A stretch of 64,000 nt of DNA from Taishania sp045629585 (GCA_045629585.1 JAZQRM010000064.1:76722-140721), one strand, 5' to 3'. Positions 34,610 to 44,900 are shown, numbered from the stretch's first letter. Program-made: numbers and translations. Notes: generated by a model from the sequence alone, not told the origin.

Positions 34610-35959
34610 TTACATTCCAGGGAAGCCACCTTTCATGCCTTTCATCTGTTTCATCATGCCCATCATATTTTTTGGATTAGACATCATTTTCATCATTTTT
34701 TTCGTGTCTTGAAATTGTTTCAACAAACGATTTACTTCCTGAATTGAGGTTCCAGATCCATTTGCAATTCGATTTTTACGACCTGGATTAATGATTTCTG
34801 GATTTGAGCGTTCGGCAGGAGTCATGGAGTAAATAATTGCTTCAATGTGCTTGAATGCGTCGTCTTCAATCTCTACGTCTTTCATTGCTTTGCCCATTCC
34901 TGGTATCATTCCCATCAAGTCTTTCATGTTACCCATGTTTTTCACTTGTTGGATTTGAGCCAAGAAATCGTTAAAATCAAATTGATCTTTTTGGATACGT
35001 TTTTGAAGTTTACGTGCCTCTTCTTCATTAAACTGCTCTTGTGCACGTTCAACTAATGAAACAACGTCCCCCATCCCTAAAATTCGATCGGCCATACGAG
35101 ATGGATAGAATACATCTAAAGCATCCATCTTTTCTCCTGTACCGACAAATTTGATTGGTTTGTTAACTATTGATTTTATGGATAGAGCCGCGCCACCACG
35201 AGTGTCACCATCTAATTTTGTTAAAACAACACCATCAAAATCGATACGCTCATTAAAGGCTTTAGCTGTGTTTACAGCATCTTGCCCTGTCATGGCATCC
35301 ACTACAAATAACGTTTCCGTAGGATTAATTGCTTTTTTAACTTCAGCAATCTCGTTCATCATCTGTTCGTCAACAGCTAAACGGCCAGCGGTATCGACTA
35401 TAACAACGTTGATTCCTTTGCTTTTTGCATGTTGAATAGCAGCTTGAGCAATTTTTACTGGATTTTTCTCCTCTTTATTAGAATAGACTTCAATGTCTAA
35501 TTGTTCTCCTAAAACATGTAATTGATCTATCGCAGCAGGTCGGTAAACGTCACAGGCAACTAATAGAACATTTTTGTTCTTCTTCGTTTTTAGGTAGCTT
35601 CCTAATTTTCCAGTGAATGTTGTCTTACCTGATCCTTGTAGACCAGACATTAGTATAACTGCAGGTTGTCCTTTGATGTTTATATCAACTTCGTTTGCCC
35701 CCATTAATTCAACCAATTCTTCATGGCAGATTTTTACCATCAATTGGCTAGGAGAAACGGCTGTTAATACATCACGACCTAATGCTTTTTCTTTAACAGT
35801 ATTTGTAAATTCCTTGGCTGTGTTAAAGTTAACATCGGCATCAAGCAATGCACGACGTACTTCTTTTAACGTTTCAGCTACGTTGATTTCTGTAATTTGT
35901 CCTTGTCCTTTTAAGACTTTAAACGCTCTTTCGAACTTTTCGGTAAGATTCTCAAACAT
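34610..35959 (-). CDS. ffh: Signal recognition particle protein Ffh
   Basis: 449 residues, normal length. N domain (about 1-90), G domain with P-loop GLQGSGKTTFTGKLG (about 108-122), DTAGRL, TKLDGD and GTGEK motifs, and a Met-rich M domain at the end (MMKMMSNPKNMMGMMKQMKG), which holds signal sequences and 4.5S RNA. With FtsY it targets inner-membrane proteins co-translationally. A -7 element, TACTTTTG, at 35982-35989 lies about 22 bases before the ATG, between ffh and the nhaC stop. Confidence 0.97.
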   Translation of the reverse strand: MFENLTEKFERAFKVLKGQGQITEINVAETLKEVRRALLDADVNFNTAKEFTNTVKEKALGRDVLTAVSPSQLMVKICHEELVELMGANEVDINIKGQPAVILMSGLQGSGKTTFTGKLGSYLKTKKNKNVLLVACDVYRPAAIDQLHVLGEQLDIEVYSNKEEKNPVKIAQAAIQHAKSKGINVVIVDTAGRLAVDEQMMNEIAEVKKAINPTETLFVVDAMTGQDAVNTAKAFNERIDFDGVVLTKLDGDTRGGAALSIKSIVNKPIKFVGTGEKMDALDVFYPSRMADRILGMGDVVSLVERAQEQFNEEEARKLQKRIQKDQFDFNDFLAQIQQVKNMGNMKDLMGMIPGMGKAMKDVEIEDDAFKHIEAIIYSMTPAERSNPEIINPGRKNRIANGSGTSIQEVNRLLKQFQDTKKMMKMMSNPKNMMGMMKQMKGMKGGFPGM

Positions 35960-35981
35960 GGTTTTTACTTGTTATTGGCTA

Positions 35982-35989
35982 CAAAAGTA
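35982..35989 (-). promoter_or_regulatory. -7 element of ffh
   Basis: TACTTTTG in the 56-base gap between nhaC and ffh, allowing ffh its own transcript in addition to read-through. Confidence 0.55.
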
Positions 35990-36015
35990 GTAAAAATGAA
36001 TTAAGTTATGACTGT

Positions 36016-37512
36016 TTATTTGGCTTCTGTAGTTGACGCAGTAGCTGATCTGTGGATTTTTATATTAAAATATCCAAAGATGATCGACATCAATGGACTA
36101 ATCCAGTTAAAAAATGCATATATAAAATAGTCGCCAGTTGCGACATTCAACATGCCTGAATGGTATGCTGCGCATGTATTCCAAGGAACTAATGGAGAGG
36201 TTACTGTGCCAGAATCCTCAATTGTTCTTGATAATACTTCAGGGCTTAAGTTTCGATCTTCATACGTCTTACGAAACATTTTACCTGGTACAACAATTGC
36301 TAAATATTGGTCGGAGGTGGTCACATTAAAGAAGAAACAAGTCGTTACCGTGGTTGCGATTAGTGAACCTGTTGATTTCGCAAATTGAATGATGAAATTA
36401 GTTATTCTATACAAAAATCCAGATACTTCCATTGCTCCACCAAATGTCATTGCACAAATGATTAACCATATTGTATTCATCATACTTTGCATACCTCCTG
36501 TTTGAATCAACTTATTGATATCCGCATTTGGTGTTTCTAACCCAACTTCTAGTGCCATAGCATTTATGGCAGCTGTATAGCAGTGTGCAATGTAATCCAT
36601 GGAGCTATTTACTTTTAAGTCTAATTTACTCACCTTCATAATGATCTCTGGTTGAAAAATAAAGGCCAAAATAGCACCGCCAATTGTTCCAACCATTAAT
36701 GCGGGTACAGCATCAATTTTAAAAATAATCATCGCAATTACGATTACAGGAACGATAAATAGAATGGGTGAAATAAAATAGGTTTCATTCAATGTACTTA
36801 ACAAAATGTCTACTTGAGTAACATTTGTTCCAGTTTTGCTTGTCAAGCCAAGTATCAGAAAACCGATTAAAGTCAATATGTATGTAGGAACTGTCGTGTA
36901 CATCATATAACGGATGTGCGGAAATAACTCTGTTCCAGCAACAGATGCCGCTAAATTTGTTGTATCCGAAAGGGGAGAAAGTTTGTCTCCAAAGTAAGCT
37001 CCTGATATTATAGCTCCAGCAGCCATTCCTGGATTAATCCCTAAACCATGAGCAATTCCAATTAAAGCCACACCAACTGTACTCACTGTTGTCCACGAAC
37101 TTCCTGTCGCAACTGAAATAACGGAGCATACAATACATGTGGTAACTAAAAAGTAAGTAGGATTCATTAATTTTAGACCATAATAAATCATAGACGGAAC
37201 AATGCCAGATATCATCCATGTTCCAATTAATGCTCCAATTATCAATAAAATGATAACTGCAGGTAATGAGGTTTTTATACTTCTAACAATTCCATTTTGA
37301 ATATCTATCCATTTCCAACCTAAAAAAGTGGAAAGTATAGCGGCCAATGCCGCACTAAATAACAAGGCCATCTGGTTGGGGCCATAAGAGGCATCAGCAC
37401 CATAATAGTAAACATTTATGGAAAGTAAAATGATCAATAACGCTATTGGTAAAAACGATATTAAAAGGGTAGGGGTTTTGGCTTCTCTCTTTTCGGAAAT
37501 ATTATTTTGCAT
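36016..37512 (-). CDS. nhaC: NhaC-family Na+/H+ antiporter
   Basis: 498 residues with about 12 membrane helices. The family-typical stretches GSSWTTVSTVGVALIGIA (about 138-155) and GAYFGDKLSPLSDTTNLAASVAG (about 171-193) carry the ion-binding Asp and Ser/Thr residues, and the C-terminal SRTIEDSGTVTSPLVPWNTCAAYHSGMLNV is also characteristic. It exchanges Na+ for H+ at the inner membrane, for salt and pH control or coupled uptake. It starts 3 bases after the stop of the MMPL exporter gene, so they share a transcript. Confidence 0.93.
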   Translation of the reverse strand: MQNNISEKREAKTPTLLISFLPIALLIILLSINVYYYGADASYGPNQMALLFSAALAAILSTFLGWKWIDIQNGIVRSIKTSLPAVIILLIIGALIGTWMISGIVPSMIYYGLKLMNPTYFLVTTCIVCSVISVATGSSWTTVSTVGVALIGIAHGLGINPGMAAGAIISGAYFGDKLSPLSDTTNLAASVAGTELFPHIRYMMYTTVPTYILTLIGFLILGLTSKTGTNVTQVDILLSTLNETYFISPILFIVPVIVIAMIIFKIDAVPALMVGTIGGAILAFIFQPEIIMKVSKLDLKVNSSMDYIAHCYTAAINAMALEVGLETPNADINKLIQTGGMQSMMNTIWLIICAMTFGGAMEVSGFLYRITNFIIQFAKSTGSLIATTVTTCFFFNVTTSDQYLAIVVPGKMFRKTYEDRNLSPEVLSRTIEDSGTVTSPLVPWNTCAAYHSGMLNVATGDYFIYAFFNWISPLMSIIFGYFNIKIHRSATASTTEAK

Positions 37513-37515
37513 TTA

Positions 37516-39792
37516 TTATTTTTTTGTTTTTGGCTTGTAAAAATATACGATTAGAATTGGAACTAATAGTAAGTCAAATACAATCGCAAATAATAAGGTT
37601 AAACACAATAGTAATCCTAAAAAGAAAGTGCCTTGGAAGGATGAGCAGAGTAATAATAAGAATCCAGAACATAAAATGATAGTAGTGATTATCATCGCTT
37701 TTCCTGTGACCATATATGCACGTTTTAATGCGTATAATTTTGATTTACCTTGATTGAGTTGCTGTTTGAATTTCCCTAGAAGGTGTATCGTGTCATCAAC
37801 AGCAATTCCAAAGGCAATGGTAAAGATAATAGCTGTACTTGTTCTTAAAGGAATTCCAAAATACCCCATTACTCCAGCAACCATTAAAATAGGTATAATG
37901 TTCGGGATTACGGATAAAATAGCCATTCGAAAGGACTTAAAAACCAAGCCCATTATTAACCCAACTAACAATATGGAAGAGATAATTCCTTTTGTTAAGC
38001 TTGTAGCTAAGTAATTCATGTTTTTATCCATCAAGTAAGATGAACCAGTCAACTTAAATTCTAACTTGTCTTGATTGTCTAAAGTCGCTAAAAAGGTATT
38101 TAATCGCTCTGTTCTTGTAGAGGCTTCAACGTTTCCAATGTCTCCAATACCACCCGAAATTCGAGAAATCGTTCCCGACGAATCAATTACTGATTTCATT
38201 ATTTCCTTACTCGGTCCACTGGTTAAAAGACGCTTAAATTGTTTTTGCTTGCTTGTTGAAGCTGGTAACTCATAATACTCAGAATTTCCGGCATAACTTG
38301 CTTTATTCGCTACCTTTAGCATCTGAACTAAGGATTGTTTTATTTCTACTTGATAATCTTTTTCCAAGAAATCTTCCACTTGATTCATCGTTTCAAGGAT
38401 TTCAGGATCCCAAAAAGATGCAGAAGTATCTTTCAGAATTATAGCCATCTCAAAAGGTCGAATTCCGCCGTAATGATCATCAAAATAATTAAAGTTGATT
38501 TTTAAAGGCTCCGTATCTTTCATGTCATCCATGAAGTAATTGTTTGCCTTTATTTGTAAAGCTCCGTAAGCAGCCACAACGCAAATAAGTACCGTACCAA
38601 CACAAATGGCTATTTTATTTTTAAAAACAAATATCCAAAGAGCAGTCATTATTTTTTGCCATTTTTCACTATTCTTATCGTCTTTTGCAGGCCTAACTTT
38701 TGCAGGGAAGTAATAAACTAAAACAGGGAGCATAAGGATGGCTAATACAAATGCAATCATAACACCAAAACCTAGATTAAAACCAAAAGATTGGATCGGT
38801 TGTAGATTTACAAAAAGTAAACAAAAGAATCCGATTGTTGTGGTAATTGAAGTTAAAAATGTTGCAAACCCTACTTCTTTTAAGGAAACACGCATAGCTT
38901 CGGGAGATGTTTTTCCTGCTCGTTGTGCGTCGAGGTATCTAGAAACTAAGTGTACTACGTCAGAAATTGATACAATGAAAAGAACGGTTGGCAAAGTCGT
39001 TAATAAAATATTGATCGGCGTGCCAGTCCATCCCATAATACCCATTGTCCAAAAAACGGTGCTTGCCAATATGGTCATTGGGATTATAACTCCCCAGATG
39101 GTTCTAAATGTAAGATATAAAAAAATAGCGGTTAATAATCCACTTAAAGCGGCAAAGAGGATAAGTTCAAAGTTCATTTTCTCAATGTAAAATGCTTGTC
39201 CAATTGCACGGCCCGCATATCTTACATTTTCAAATTGATAATTATTTTCAACTTTTTGTAGACCAGAAATTAATTCGTCACATTTTGCTTTCGATAAATA
39301 ATCATTATGTTTTACAAATAAACAAACCGATTTACCATCTTGAGCTACCATCGTATTCACATATTCAGGAGCGTTAAATAAACGGATAGAATCTTGTGCC
39401 AATTGTAACGAATCAAAATGGATGATAGGCTGCTTGGAATACATTCCTCCAGGAAGTAAATAAAAATGATCTTGGTTGGTAATTCCAGCAACGACTTCAA
39501 CATAGGGTACAGATTCTAATTCTTTAGAAAAAGCATCAACCTGTCTTAAAAAACTGGAATCAAATATTCCTTTTTCACGCTCAATGGCAATTAAGAGATA
39601 ATCGTTGTCTGAATTAAACTTTTTACGATATTGTTCAAAAAAAGAGGTGTCAGAATCGTTCTTCGGATAAAATTTTTCAAAATTATAGTCAAAACGTAAA
39701 AGTAACAAACCTATACATAAGAACAAGGTGAGCGATCCGAGTATGATGGTTAAATATCGAAGTGTTTTAGGTTTTAATAGTTTATCAATCAT
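37516..39792 (-). CDS. MMPL/RND-superfamily membrane transporter
   Basis: 758 residues in two repeats, each one helix, a large periplasmic domain and five helices. Helix 1 is about 13-30; the first helix bundle is about 200-350 with PTVLFIVSISDVVHLVSRY, and the second about 620-750 with TIAFGIAVDDTIHLLGKF. The intramembrane Asp pairs (SDVVH, DDTIH) match proton-coupled MMPL/HpnN-type lipid exporters. The substrate is probably a lipid or hydrophobic compound; no adaptor or TolC partner is adjacent. First gene of a two-gene operon with nhaC. Confidence 0.9.
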   Translation of the reverse strand: MIDKLLKPKTLRYLTIILGSLTLFLCIGLLLLRFDYNFEKFYPKNDSDTSFFEQYRKKFNSDNDYLLIAIEREKGIFDSSFLRQVDAFSKELESVPYVEVVAGITNQDHFYLLPGGMYSKQPIIHFDSLQLAQDSIRLFNAPEYVNTMVAQDGKSVCLFVKHNDYLSKAKCDELISGLQKVENNYQFENVRYAGRAIGQAFYIEKMNFELILFAALSGLLTAIFLYLTFRTIWGVIIPMTILASTVFWTMGIMGWTGTPINILLTTLPTVLFIVSISDVVHLVSRYLDAQRAGKTSPEAMRVSLKEVGFATFLTSITTTIGFFCLLFVNLQPIQSFGFNLGFGVMIAFVLAILMLPVLVYYFPAKVRPAKDDKNSEKWQKIMTALWIFVFKNKIAICVGTVLICVVAAYGALQIKANNYFMDDMKDTEPLKINFNYFDDHYGGIRPFEMAIILKDTSASFWDPEILETMNQVEDFLEKDYQVEIKQSLVQMLKVANKASYAGNSEYYELPASTSKQKQFKRLLTSGPSKEIMKSVIDSSGTISRISGGIGDIGNVEASTRTERLNTFLATLDNQDKLEFKLTGSSYLMDKNMNYLATSLTKGIISSILLVGLIMGLVFKSFRMAILSVIPNIIPILMVAGVMGYFGIPLRTSTAIIFTIAFGIAVDDTIHLLGKFKQQLNQGKSKLYALKRAYMVTGKAMIITTIILCSGFLLLLCSSFQGTFFLGLLLCLTLLFAIVFDLLLVPILIVYFYKPKTKK

Positions 39793-39832
39793 CCTATGTA
39801 ATTATTGTTAACAGATGTAAATATTTCTTAGT

Positions 39833-39862
39833 TTTTGAAAACTTTTGCTAAATTTAAGTTTG
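39833..39862 (+). promoter_or_regulatory. Promoter of the T9SS cargo gene
   Basis: TTTTG (39833-39837), 17-base spacer, TAAGTTTG (39855-39862). Leader about 17-20 bases. Confidence 0.75.
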
Positions 39863-39884
39863 AAATTTAAAAAAACATCTATTT

Positions 39885-40922
39885 ATGAAATTAAAATTAC
39901 TTACAAGTACATTAATTCTTTCTGCTTGTACCTCTGTTTTCGGACAAGGTTTAGTATTTACAGAGGCTAATCAACCTGCAAATGGTTCTAGCAGAACTAT
40001 GTTGCAATTAGATTATGTTGAAGCTAATTTTGCTAATATTAGTCAAATCAATAACACTTCAAATAGATGGGATTATTCAGGTGTGAATATTGGTACAGCT
40101 ACAGTTGTTGTTGGTGCTGCTGCAGCATCTTCTCACGTTAATGCTGCGGACTTCCCAAATGCAACTCAGTATTTAACGACTGGTAATTTACAAACATTTA
40201 TTTCATCTTCAGCAACTGAGCGTAGAGCTAATGGTTTTGTATATAGCGAACTTATTGGTACTGATCCTATTGCTATTCCTTTAAATGGTAGTGGTCAATT
40301 ATTGATGAATTATCCTTTTGCAGTAGGAAATACATTGAATAATACGTATACAGGTTCGTTAACTGTTAATATAGGTGCGCCTATTCAAGCTGTTTTCTCT
40401 GGAGCAGGTACAGTTTCTTACACGCATGATAATGGTTCAATTGAATTAGAAGATAATACGGTTATTAATGGGGTATCTAGAGTTGTATATAGAGATACAG
40501 CATTTGCTACGACAGTAATGGGAGCTGTTCGTTTACAGCGTGAATCAATAGAGTATTACAAGTCTGGTGAAGGTGAGTTGCCTATCATGATGGAAACTAA
40601 TATTATTTTGTATGTTGGTGGTAATGCTTTTCAAAATAATAATCAAATATTTATCGATCAGGCTTATCTTTCTTATGCTTCAACAACTAAGACAGATTTG
40701 TTTGCATTAACGATCGCTCCAAATCCTTCAAATGGAGAGTTCCGTATTAATGGTGATTTTGCACAAGGAAAAGTTACGGTTACTGATATTCAAGGAAAAG
40801 AAGTGATTAACCAAGATATTACAGCTGGGGCGTCTTTGAAAATTGAAGCTGGTACAGGAGTTTATTTTGTTTCAATTACAACTGAAAAAGGTACACAAAC
40901 TCAAAAAGTAGTTGTTCAATAA
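39885..40922 (+). CDS. T9SS type A sorting-domain protein
   Basis: 345 residues. Signal peptide (about 1-20). The central beta-rich region of about 230 residues has high Ala, Asn, Thr and Ser content and no catalytic motif that I recognise. A classical T9SS type A C-terminal domain closes the protein (about 275-345): LTIAPNPSNGEFRINGDF, then KVTVTDIQGKEVINQDI and GVYFVSITTEKGTQTQKVVV. It should be exported through the type IX system and anchored at or released from the surface. Stand-alone gene with a consensus promoter and a strong terminator. Confidence 0.87.
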   Translation: MKLKLLTSTLILSACTSVFGQGLVFTEANQPANGSSRTMLQLDYVEANFANISQINNTSNRWDYSGVNIGTATVVVGAAAASSHVNAADFPNATQYLTTGNLQTFISSSATERRANGFVYSELIGTDPIAIPLNGSGQLLMNYPFAVGNTLNNTYTGSLTVNIGAPIQAVFSGAGTVSYTHDNGSIELEDNTVINGVSRVVYRDTAFATTVMGAVRLQRESIEYYKSGEGELPIMMETNIILYVGGNAFQNNNQIFIDQAYLSYASTTKTDLFALTIAPNPSNGEFRINGDFAQGKVTVTDIQGKEVINQDITAGASLKIEAGTGVYFVSITTEKGTQTQKVVVQ

Positions 40923-40945
40923 GTAATAAACAATTCATATTGAAT

Positions 40946-40976
40946 AAAAAGGTCAACATTTGTTGGCCTTTTTTTG
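40946..40976 (+). terminator. Terminator of the T9SS cargo gene
   Basis: AGGTCAAC pairs with GTTGGCCT (one G-T pair) around a 4-base loop, followed by seven Ts. The T-run also supplies the TTTTG of the next promoter. Confidence 0.88.
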
Positions 40977-41006
40977 TAACCAATAATAAAGAAGCACTTA
41001 TATTTG
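40972..41006 (+). promoter_or_regulatory. Promoter of the 755-residue gene, overlapping a terminator
   Basis: TTTTG (40972-40976), 22-base spacer, TATATTTG (40999-41006). The -33 element is formed by the tail of the upstream terminator. Leader about 15-20 bases. Confidence 0.6.
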
Positions 41007-41025
41007 AAAGCAAAGTAATATTGGT

Positions 41026-43293
41026 ATGCGTGTAATTTTAATGGTGCTATTTTTAGGTTTCTTAACTATTAACAGCTATGCTCAAGAAGCAATAGGTATG
41101 AACCCCTTAGAACGAGCTTATTTGTTTCATGTGGTAAAGAAAAGTCCAATTTTAGACAATAGTATTGGTCGTTATTTTGAATACACAGGGCCAGATATTC
41201 GATTCTTGAATGGAAATATTAATTATGATTCAATTGAAACGTATATAATCAATACACCAGAGTATTTAATTATAAGAGAGCAAGAAATTGCCAAATCATC
41301 AAAAGGAATATTGGCTGAAGCTGCAAACAAAGTAGCCATATGGGATTTGAATAAAATGCTTTTAGCCAAGCGTCAAAACGACCCTACATTCGACAATTAC
41401 GCTACTAAATATGCCGTTCTTGAAAGCATCTTATTACAAAAATTACCGCTTGCCGCGTTAGATGAAAATGGAACAAAAGTACATCCAAGAGTAAATAATC
41501 TTTTAAATCCGAGTTTGTCTTTTGAAGATAAACTAGCGCAAATGAATGTCTTTAAAGGTGCAGATATACAAACTCAATTGTTAATTCTTACAGCTTTAGC
41601 AGAGGCAACGAATGAATATGTTGAATTACGGACCAAGGAACTTTACAAAAGTTTAGGTGGACAGTACGAGACTTTTCATAATTGGTTAATTGCTGTAGGA
41701 GATGGAAGTTCAACATCTGGGTTGCTGGATGAACGTGAAAAGGATGAAAAAGGGAGATGGAATAGAGGATTACCAAAAGCAATAGGTCTATTTCCTTACC
41801 AACTTTATATTCAAGAACCGGAAAAGAAAAAACAAGAACCTAAAATTATGCCTAGATGGTATATAGAACGTGATTTTAATACAAACGGTGAAAATCGAAT
41901 GACCCAAATACATTTTGACGTATGGGGCTATAATTCGGCTAAACAAACAACAGTTGTTTTGGAAAAAGCGGGTAGACATTATCATTTGTTTGGTTCTGTT
42001 GATACACGGTTTTTATCTCCGGACAGTTCTTTTTCCTCAGGAGCTACTTTCATGGGGGTGATTAATGAAATTCAACATAAATACATAGATGATATAACAG
42101 AAAAAATTGTTGGGAAAAGAGGGTATGATTACTGGATTGAACATTACAAAGTAAAGAAAGAGGAGACAGAACTAAAAATAGAAAAATCATCTAAACAATT
42201 ATCCGATAAAGGTTATACTCCGGTTGTTACCGCTAAAAAACCATCAAAAGAGGTGAAAAAAGCAAAAGCAAATGCCGTTAAAGCAAGTGTTGGTGCAGAT
42301 AATTGGAAAGGTGATCCCACAACGTATGATAATAAGAAACAAAAATCTAAGAATCAATCAGAGATTATGTATCTCTATGAAAGATTTGATTGGTATAAAG
42401 CAAAGATTAAGGAACTAGAGAAAGAAAAAAAAGAAGCTATTGAATTAAGAGAAAAATTCGAGCACCAAAGAGATCTTTATAAACGTGTGATGGGAATGAA
42501 TTGGATGAATTTTACCGTAAAAGACGGCCTGTACACTTTTTCTGATTCTTCCACATTTGATATTTACACTCAGGATTTTACTTTTCCAGCAACAGCAGAA
42601 CCGGAGCATTTTGAAATTCGATTAATTGGAGTTCCCAATTCTGCAATTTCTAAAAATGTGGATGAAGTAATGATGCACGCTTCTATTATTGATGCCAAAC
42701 CAAAATATGATGCTCGAATACAAGTTAATTTAACTGATCTATTTGAATCAAATCAATTTGAATTGACAAGTCCTCTTTTTAGTGCTGAAGATAGTGTTGC
42801 TGTTTTGCATCTTTTTGAGCAGCTATTGGATAAAGAGAATGATTTTAAAGTAATCGGAAGAGGGAATGGAGCAGGTGAGTGGAATGGAGTTAGAGTGATC
42901 GCTTCTTCTAAAGAGGAACAAACCGCTTATTCCGAGGTTGGAAAATGGGATGAATCCTACAGTAAATTACGTCTGTCAGAGGTGCTTATAACTTTGAATA
43001 GAGGGATTTTGTTGGAAGTAAACTCTTACACAGATCCGGTTAGAAGTAAATTTGACAAAGCTTCACCAGAAGTTGTATCTATAAAAAATCAATTCAAGTT
43101 GACAGATAACCAAGTATTAAGTGCGTATAGATCAGCTTCAATTTTAAGAAAGTTGAAGCAAGAATTAAATGTGTTAGCTGGTCAGTATTTAACAAGAGAG
43201 CAAGCTAAGATTGTGATAGATAAGTTGAATAAGACGATTGATAAATCTAAAATTACGATGGGGCCAATTTCAGTTAAACTTTCTGATTTTTAA
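41026..43293 (+). CDS. Large secreted protein of unknown function
   Basis: 755 residues. Signal peptide (about 1-19). The N-terminal half (20-350) is mixed alpha/beta with many charged residues. A Lys/Glu-rich region (about 370-490), including a run of KEKKKEAIELREKFEHQRDLY, is likely a coiled coil. The C-terminal third (about 490-755) is beta-rich with paired patterns. No sorting domain, lipobox or catalytic motif is visible, so it is probably periplasmic. I do not recognise a family. Own promoter; its stop overlaps that of the convergent helicase gene in TTAA. Confidence 0.65.
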   Translation: MRVILMVLFLGFLTINSYAQEAIGMNPLERAYLFHVVKKSPILDNSIGRYFEYTGPDIRFLNGNINYDSIETYIINTPEYLIIREQEIAKSSKGILAEAANKVAIWDLNKMLLAKRQNDPTFDNYATKYAVLESILLQKLPLAALDENGTKVHPRVNNLLNPSLSFEDKLAQMNVFKGADIQTQLLILTALAEATNEYVELRTKELYKSLGGQYETFHNWLIAVGDGSSTSGLLDEREKDEKGRWNRGLPKAIGLFPYQLYIQEPEKKKQEPKIMPRWYIERDFNTNGENRMTQIHFDVWGYNSAKQTTVVLEKAGRHYHLFGSVDTRFLSPDSSFSSGATFMGVINEIQHKYIDDITEKIVGKRGYDYWIEHYKVKKEETELKIEKSSKQLSDKGYTPVVTAKKPSKEVKKAKANAVKASVGADNWKGDPTTYDNKKQKSKNQSEIMYLYERFDWYKAKIKELEKEKKEAIELREKFEHQRDLYKRVMGMNWMNFTVKDGLYTFSDSSTFDIYTQDFTFPATAEPEHFEIRLIGVPNSAISKNVDEVMMHASIIDAKPKYDARIQVNLTDLFESNQFELTSPLFSAEDSVAVLHLFEQLLDKENDFKVIGRGNGAGEWNGVRVIASSKEEQTAYSEVGKWDESYSKLRLSEVLITLNRGILLEVNSYTDPVRSKFDKASPEVVSIKNQFKLTDNQVLSAYRSASILRKLKQELNVLAGQYLTREQAKIVIDKLNKTIDKSKITMGPISVKLSDF

Positions 43294-44810
43294 TCTTCGT
43301 CCCAATCATCCATTTCTTCATCTTCGTTGAACCAATCTTCTTCCTCGTCGAAATCATCTTCTGTTTCTTCAGCAAGATACTCCATATTATCAATCTGGTC
43401 TTCTGGAAAGTTGACCAGATAAACTTTCTCAACAGCTCGAGTTAACGCTGTATATAACCATCTGTTGTATTCCGTCAAATCAAGGTCGTCTGGAAGGTAT
43501 CCAACATCGATAAATACATTTTCCCATTGACCACCTTGTGATTTATGACAAGTGACAGCATAGGAAAATTTGACTTGAACAGCATTGAAATAAGGGTTCG
43601 CGAGTATTAATTCATAGCGCTTATTTTTACTTTTTTCATATATGTAGTCTTTTTCTACTTCAAAAAATAATTCACGCATTCTAGCTCGTGGAAGATTTGC
43701 GCCCTCACAAGTTAATGTCTCAGCATGTATAATGATTTCTTGAGCATCGATTGAATCGTAATCAGGTAAGGATACTAAGATGTGATAAAAAACAAATCCG
43801 TATAATTCCACTTGCTTCAAAACACGTTTTATAAGCATCGTTTCTCCATTGGCTAAGAATCCAATCTCCTTTTGATCTTTTAACCAATAATAATTGTTTT
43901 TGACAACCATTAAATGATCATGCTGATTGATCTCTTCCTCATACCAAAAAATTCGATTTCTGATTTGGCGATTGTACTCATTTGCCCTCTTATTGGAACG
44001 CGTAATCAAAATGGATCCTTCTGGACCATAGTTACCAAATGCTTTTTCTAATGCATCTTGTAATTCTAAACCATTGATAGACTCAATGTCTGGATAAATT
44101 TGGAGATTCACATCTAAAATTGGAAATGAATTACCTGTTTGTCTTACAATGGTTGCATTATGAACAATTCCAGAATCCAACCGCTGCCTAACAATGGCAC
44201 TTAGTGTTTGCGTGTGAAATTCTAGTTTTTGATAATTATTCGAAAGATAGTCGATGTCTAATGCTGGTGAGAAGGTAGTTCCAATTGGAGGAAGCTGTCC
44301 TGTGTCACCCAAAAGAATAAGTTTACAGTTTTTACCGCTGTAAACATATTCAATCAAATCATCTAATAGGTTGCGGTTGTTGATGTTTCCATCTTTCGTC
44401 ATTGTGTAATCACCTATCATGGAAGCTTCATCAACAATAAAGAGCGTGTTTTTTTGAAGATTAGGAGATAAACTCAATGCTGATAATTCGTCTACCTTAC
44501 TTTTGCGACGATAGATCATCTTATGGATTGTGAAAGCATTGCGCTTACTTTTTTGGCTCAATATTTTTGCAGCCTTACCAGTTGGAGCCATCAAAACTGT
44601 GTTGATTTGATAACTTGACATTGATTCAATGAAAGCAGCAAGTAAACTTGTTTTTCCGGTACCCGCATATCCCTTTAGAATAAAGGTCGGGAAGGGGTGT
44701 TTACTCCGCAGAAAATCTTCTAAAGCAAGAACTGCTTTATATTGGTCGTCAGTGAAAGGATGACCAAAAAAATGGGCTACTCTTTGAAAGAATTGCGATT
44801 CTGTTTCCAT
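43290..44810 (-). CDS. RecD-like superfamily 1 DNA helicase
   Basis: 506 residues. Walker A LKGYAGTGKTSLLAAF (about 43-58), motif Ia MAPTGKAAKIL, Walker B LFIVDEASMIGDY (about 127-139), motif III LLGDTGQLPPIGT, and a C-terminal UvrD_C_2 region with AVTCHKSQGGQWENVFID and RWLYTALTRAVEKVYLVN. This is the Bacteroidetes form of ATP-dependent RecD2-like helicase, unwinding DNA 5' to 3', without RecB/RecC partners. The C-terminus is very acidic (about 30 Asp/Glu in the last 45 residues), perhaps to contact SSB or mimic DNA. Divergent from DUF3822-rsmD-coaD. Confidence 0.9.
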   Translation of the reverse strand: METESQFFQRVAHFFGHPFTDDQYKAVLALEDFLRSKHPFPTFILKGYAGTGKTSLLAAFIESMSSYQINTVLMAPTGKAAKILSQKSKRNAFTIHKMIYRRKSKVDELSALSLSPNLQKNTLFIVDEASMIGDYTMTKDGNINNRNLLDDLIEYVYSGKNCKLILLGDTGQLPPIGTTFSPALDIDYLSNNYQKLEFHTQTLSAIVRQRLDSGIVHNATIVRQTGNSFPILDVNLQIYPDIESINGLELQDALEKAFGNYGPEGSILITRSNKRANEYNRQIRNRIFWYEEEINQHDHLMVVKNNYYWLKDQKEIGFLANGETMLIKRVLKQVELYGFVFYHILVSLPDYDSIDAQEIIIHAETLTCEGANLPRARMRELFFEVEKDYIYEKSKNKRYELILANPYFNAVQVKFSYAVTCHKSQGGQWENVFIDVGYLPDDLDLTEYNRWLYTALTRAVEKVYLVNFPEDQIDNMEYLAEETEDDFDEEEDWFNEDEEMDDWDED

Positions 44811-44861
44811 TTTTCAAAGGTACACTCAATTTTTGATGTGGCAGGTCTCAAATTAAAAATG

Positions 44862-44869
44862 TAGATTTG
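44862..44869 (+). promoter_or_regulatory. -7 element of the DUF3822-rsmD-coaD operon
   Basis: TAGATTTG, 31 bases before the DUF3822 ATG. The nearest TTTTTG upstream is 26 bases away. Confidence 0.5.
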
Positions 44870-44900
44870 TTAGATAAATATTGGTAATTCGATCCATTAC

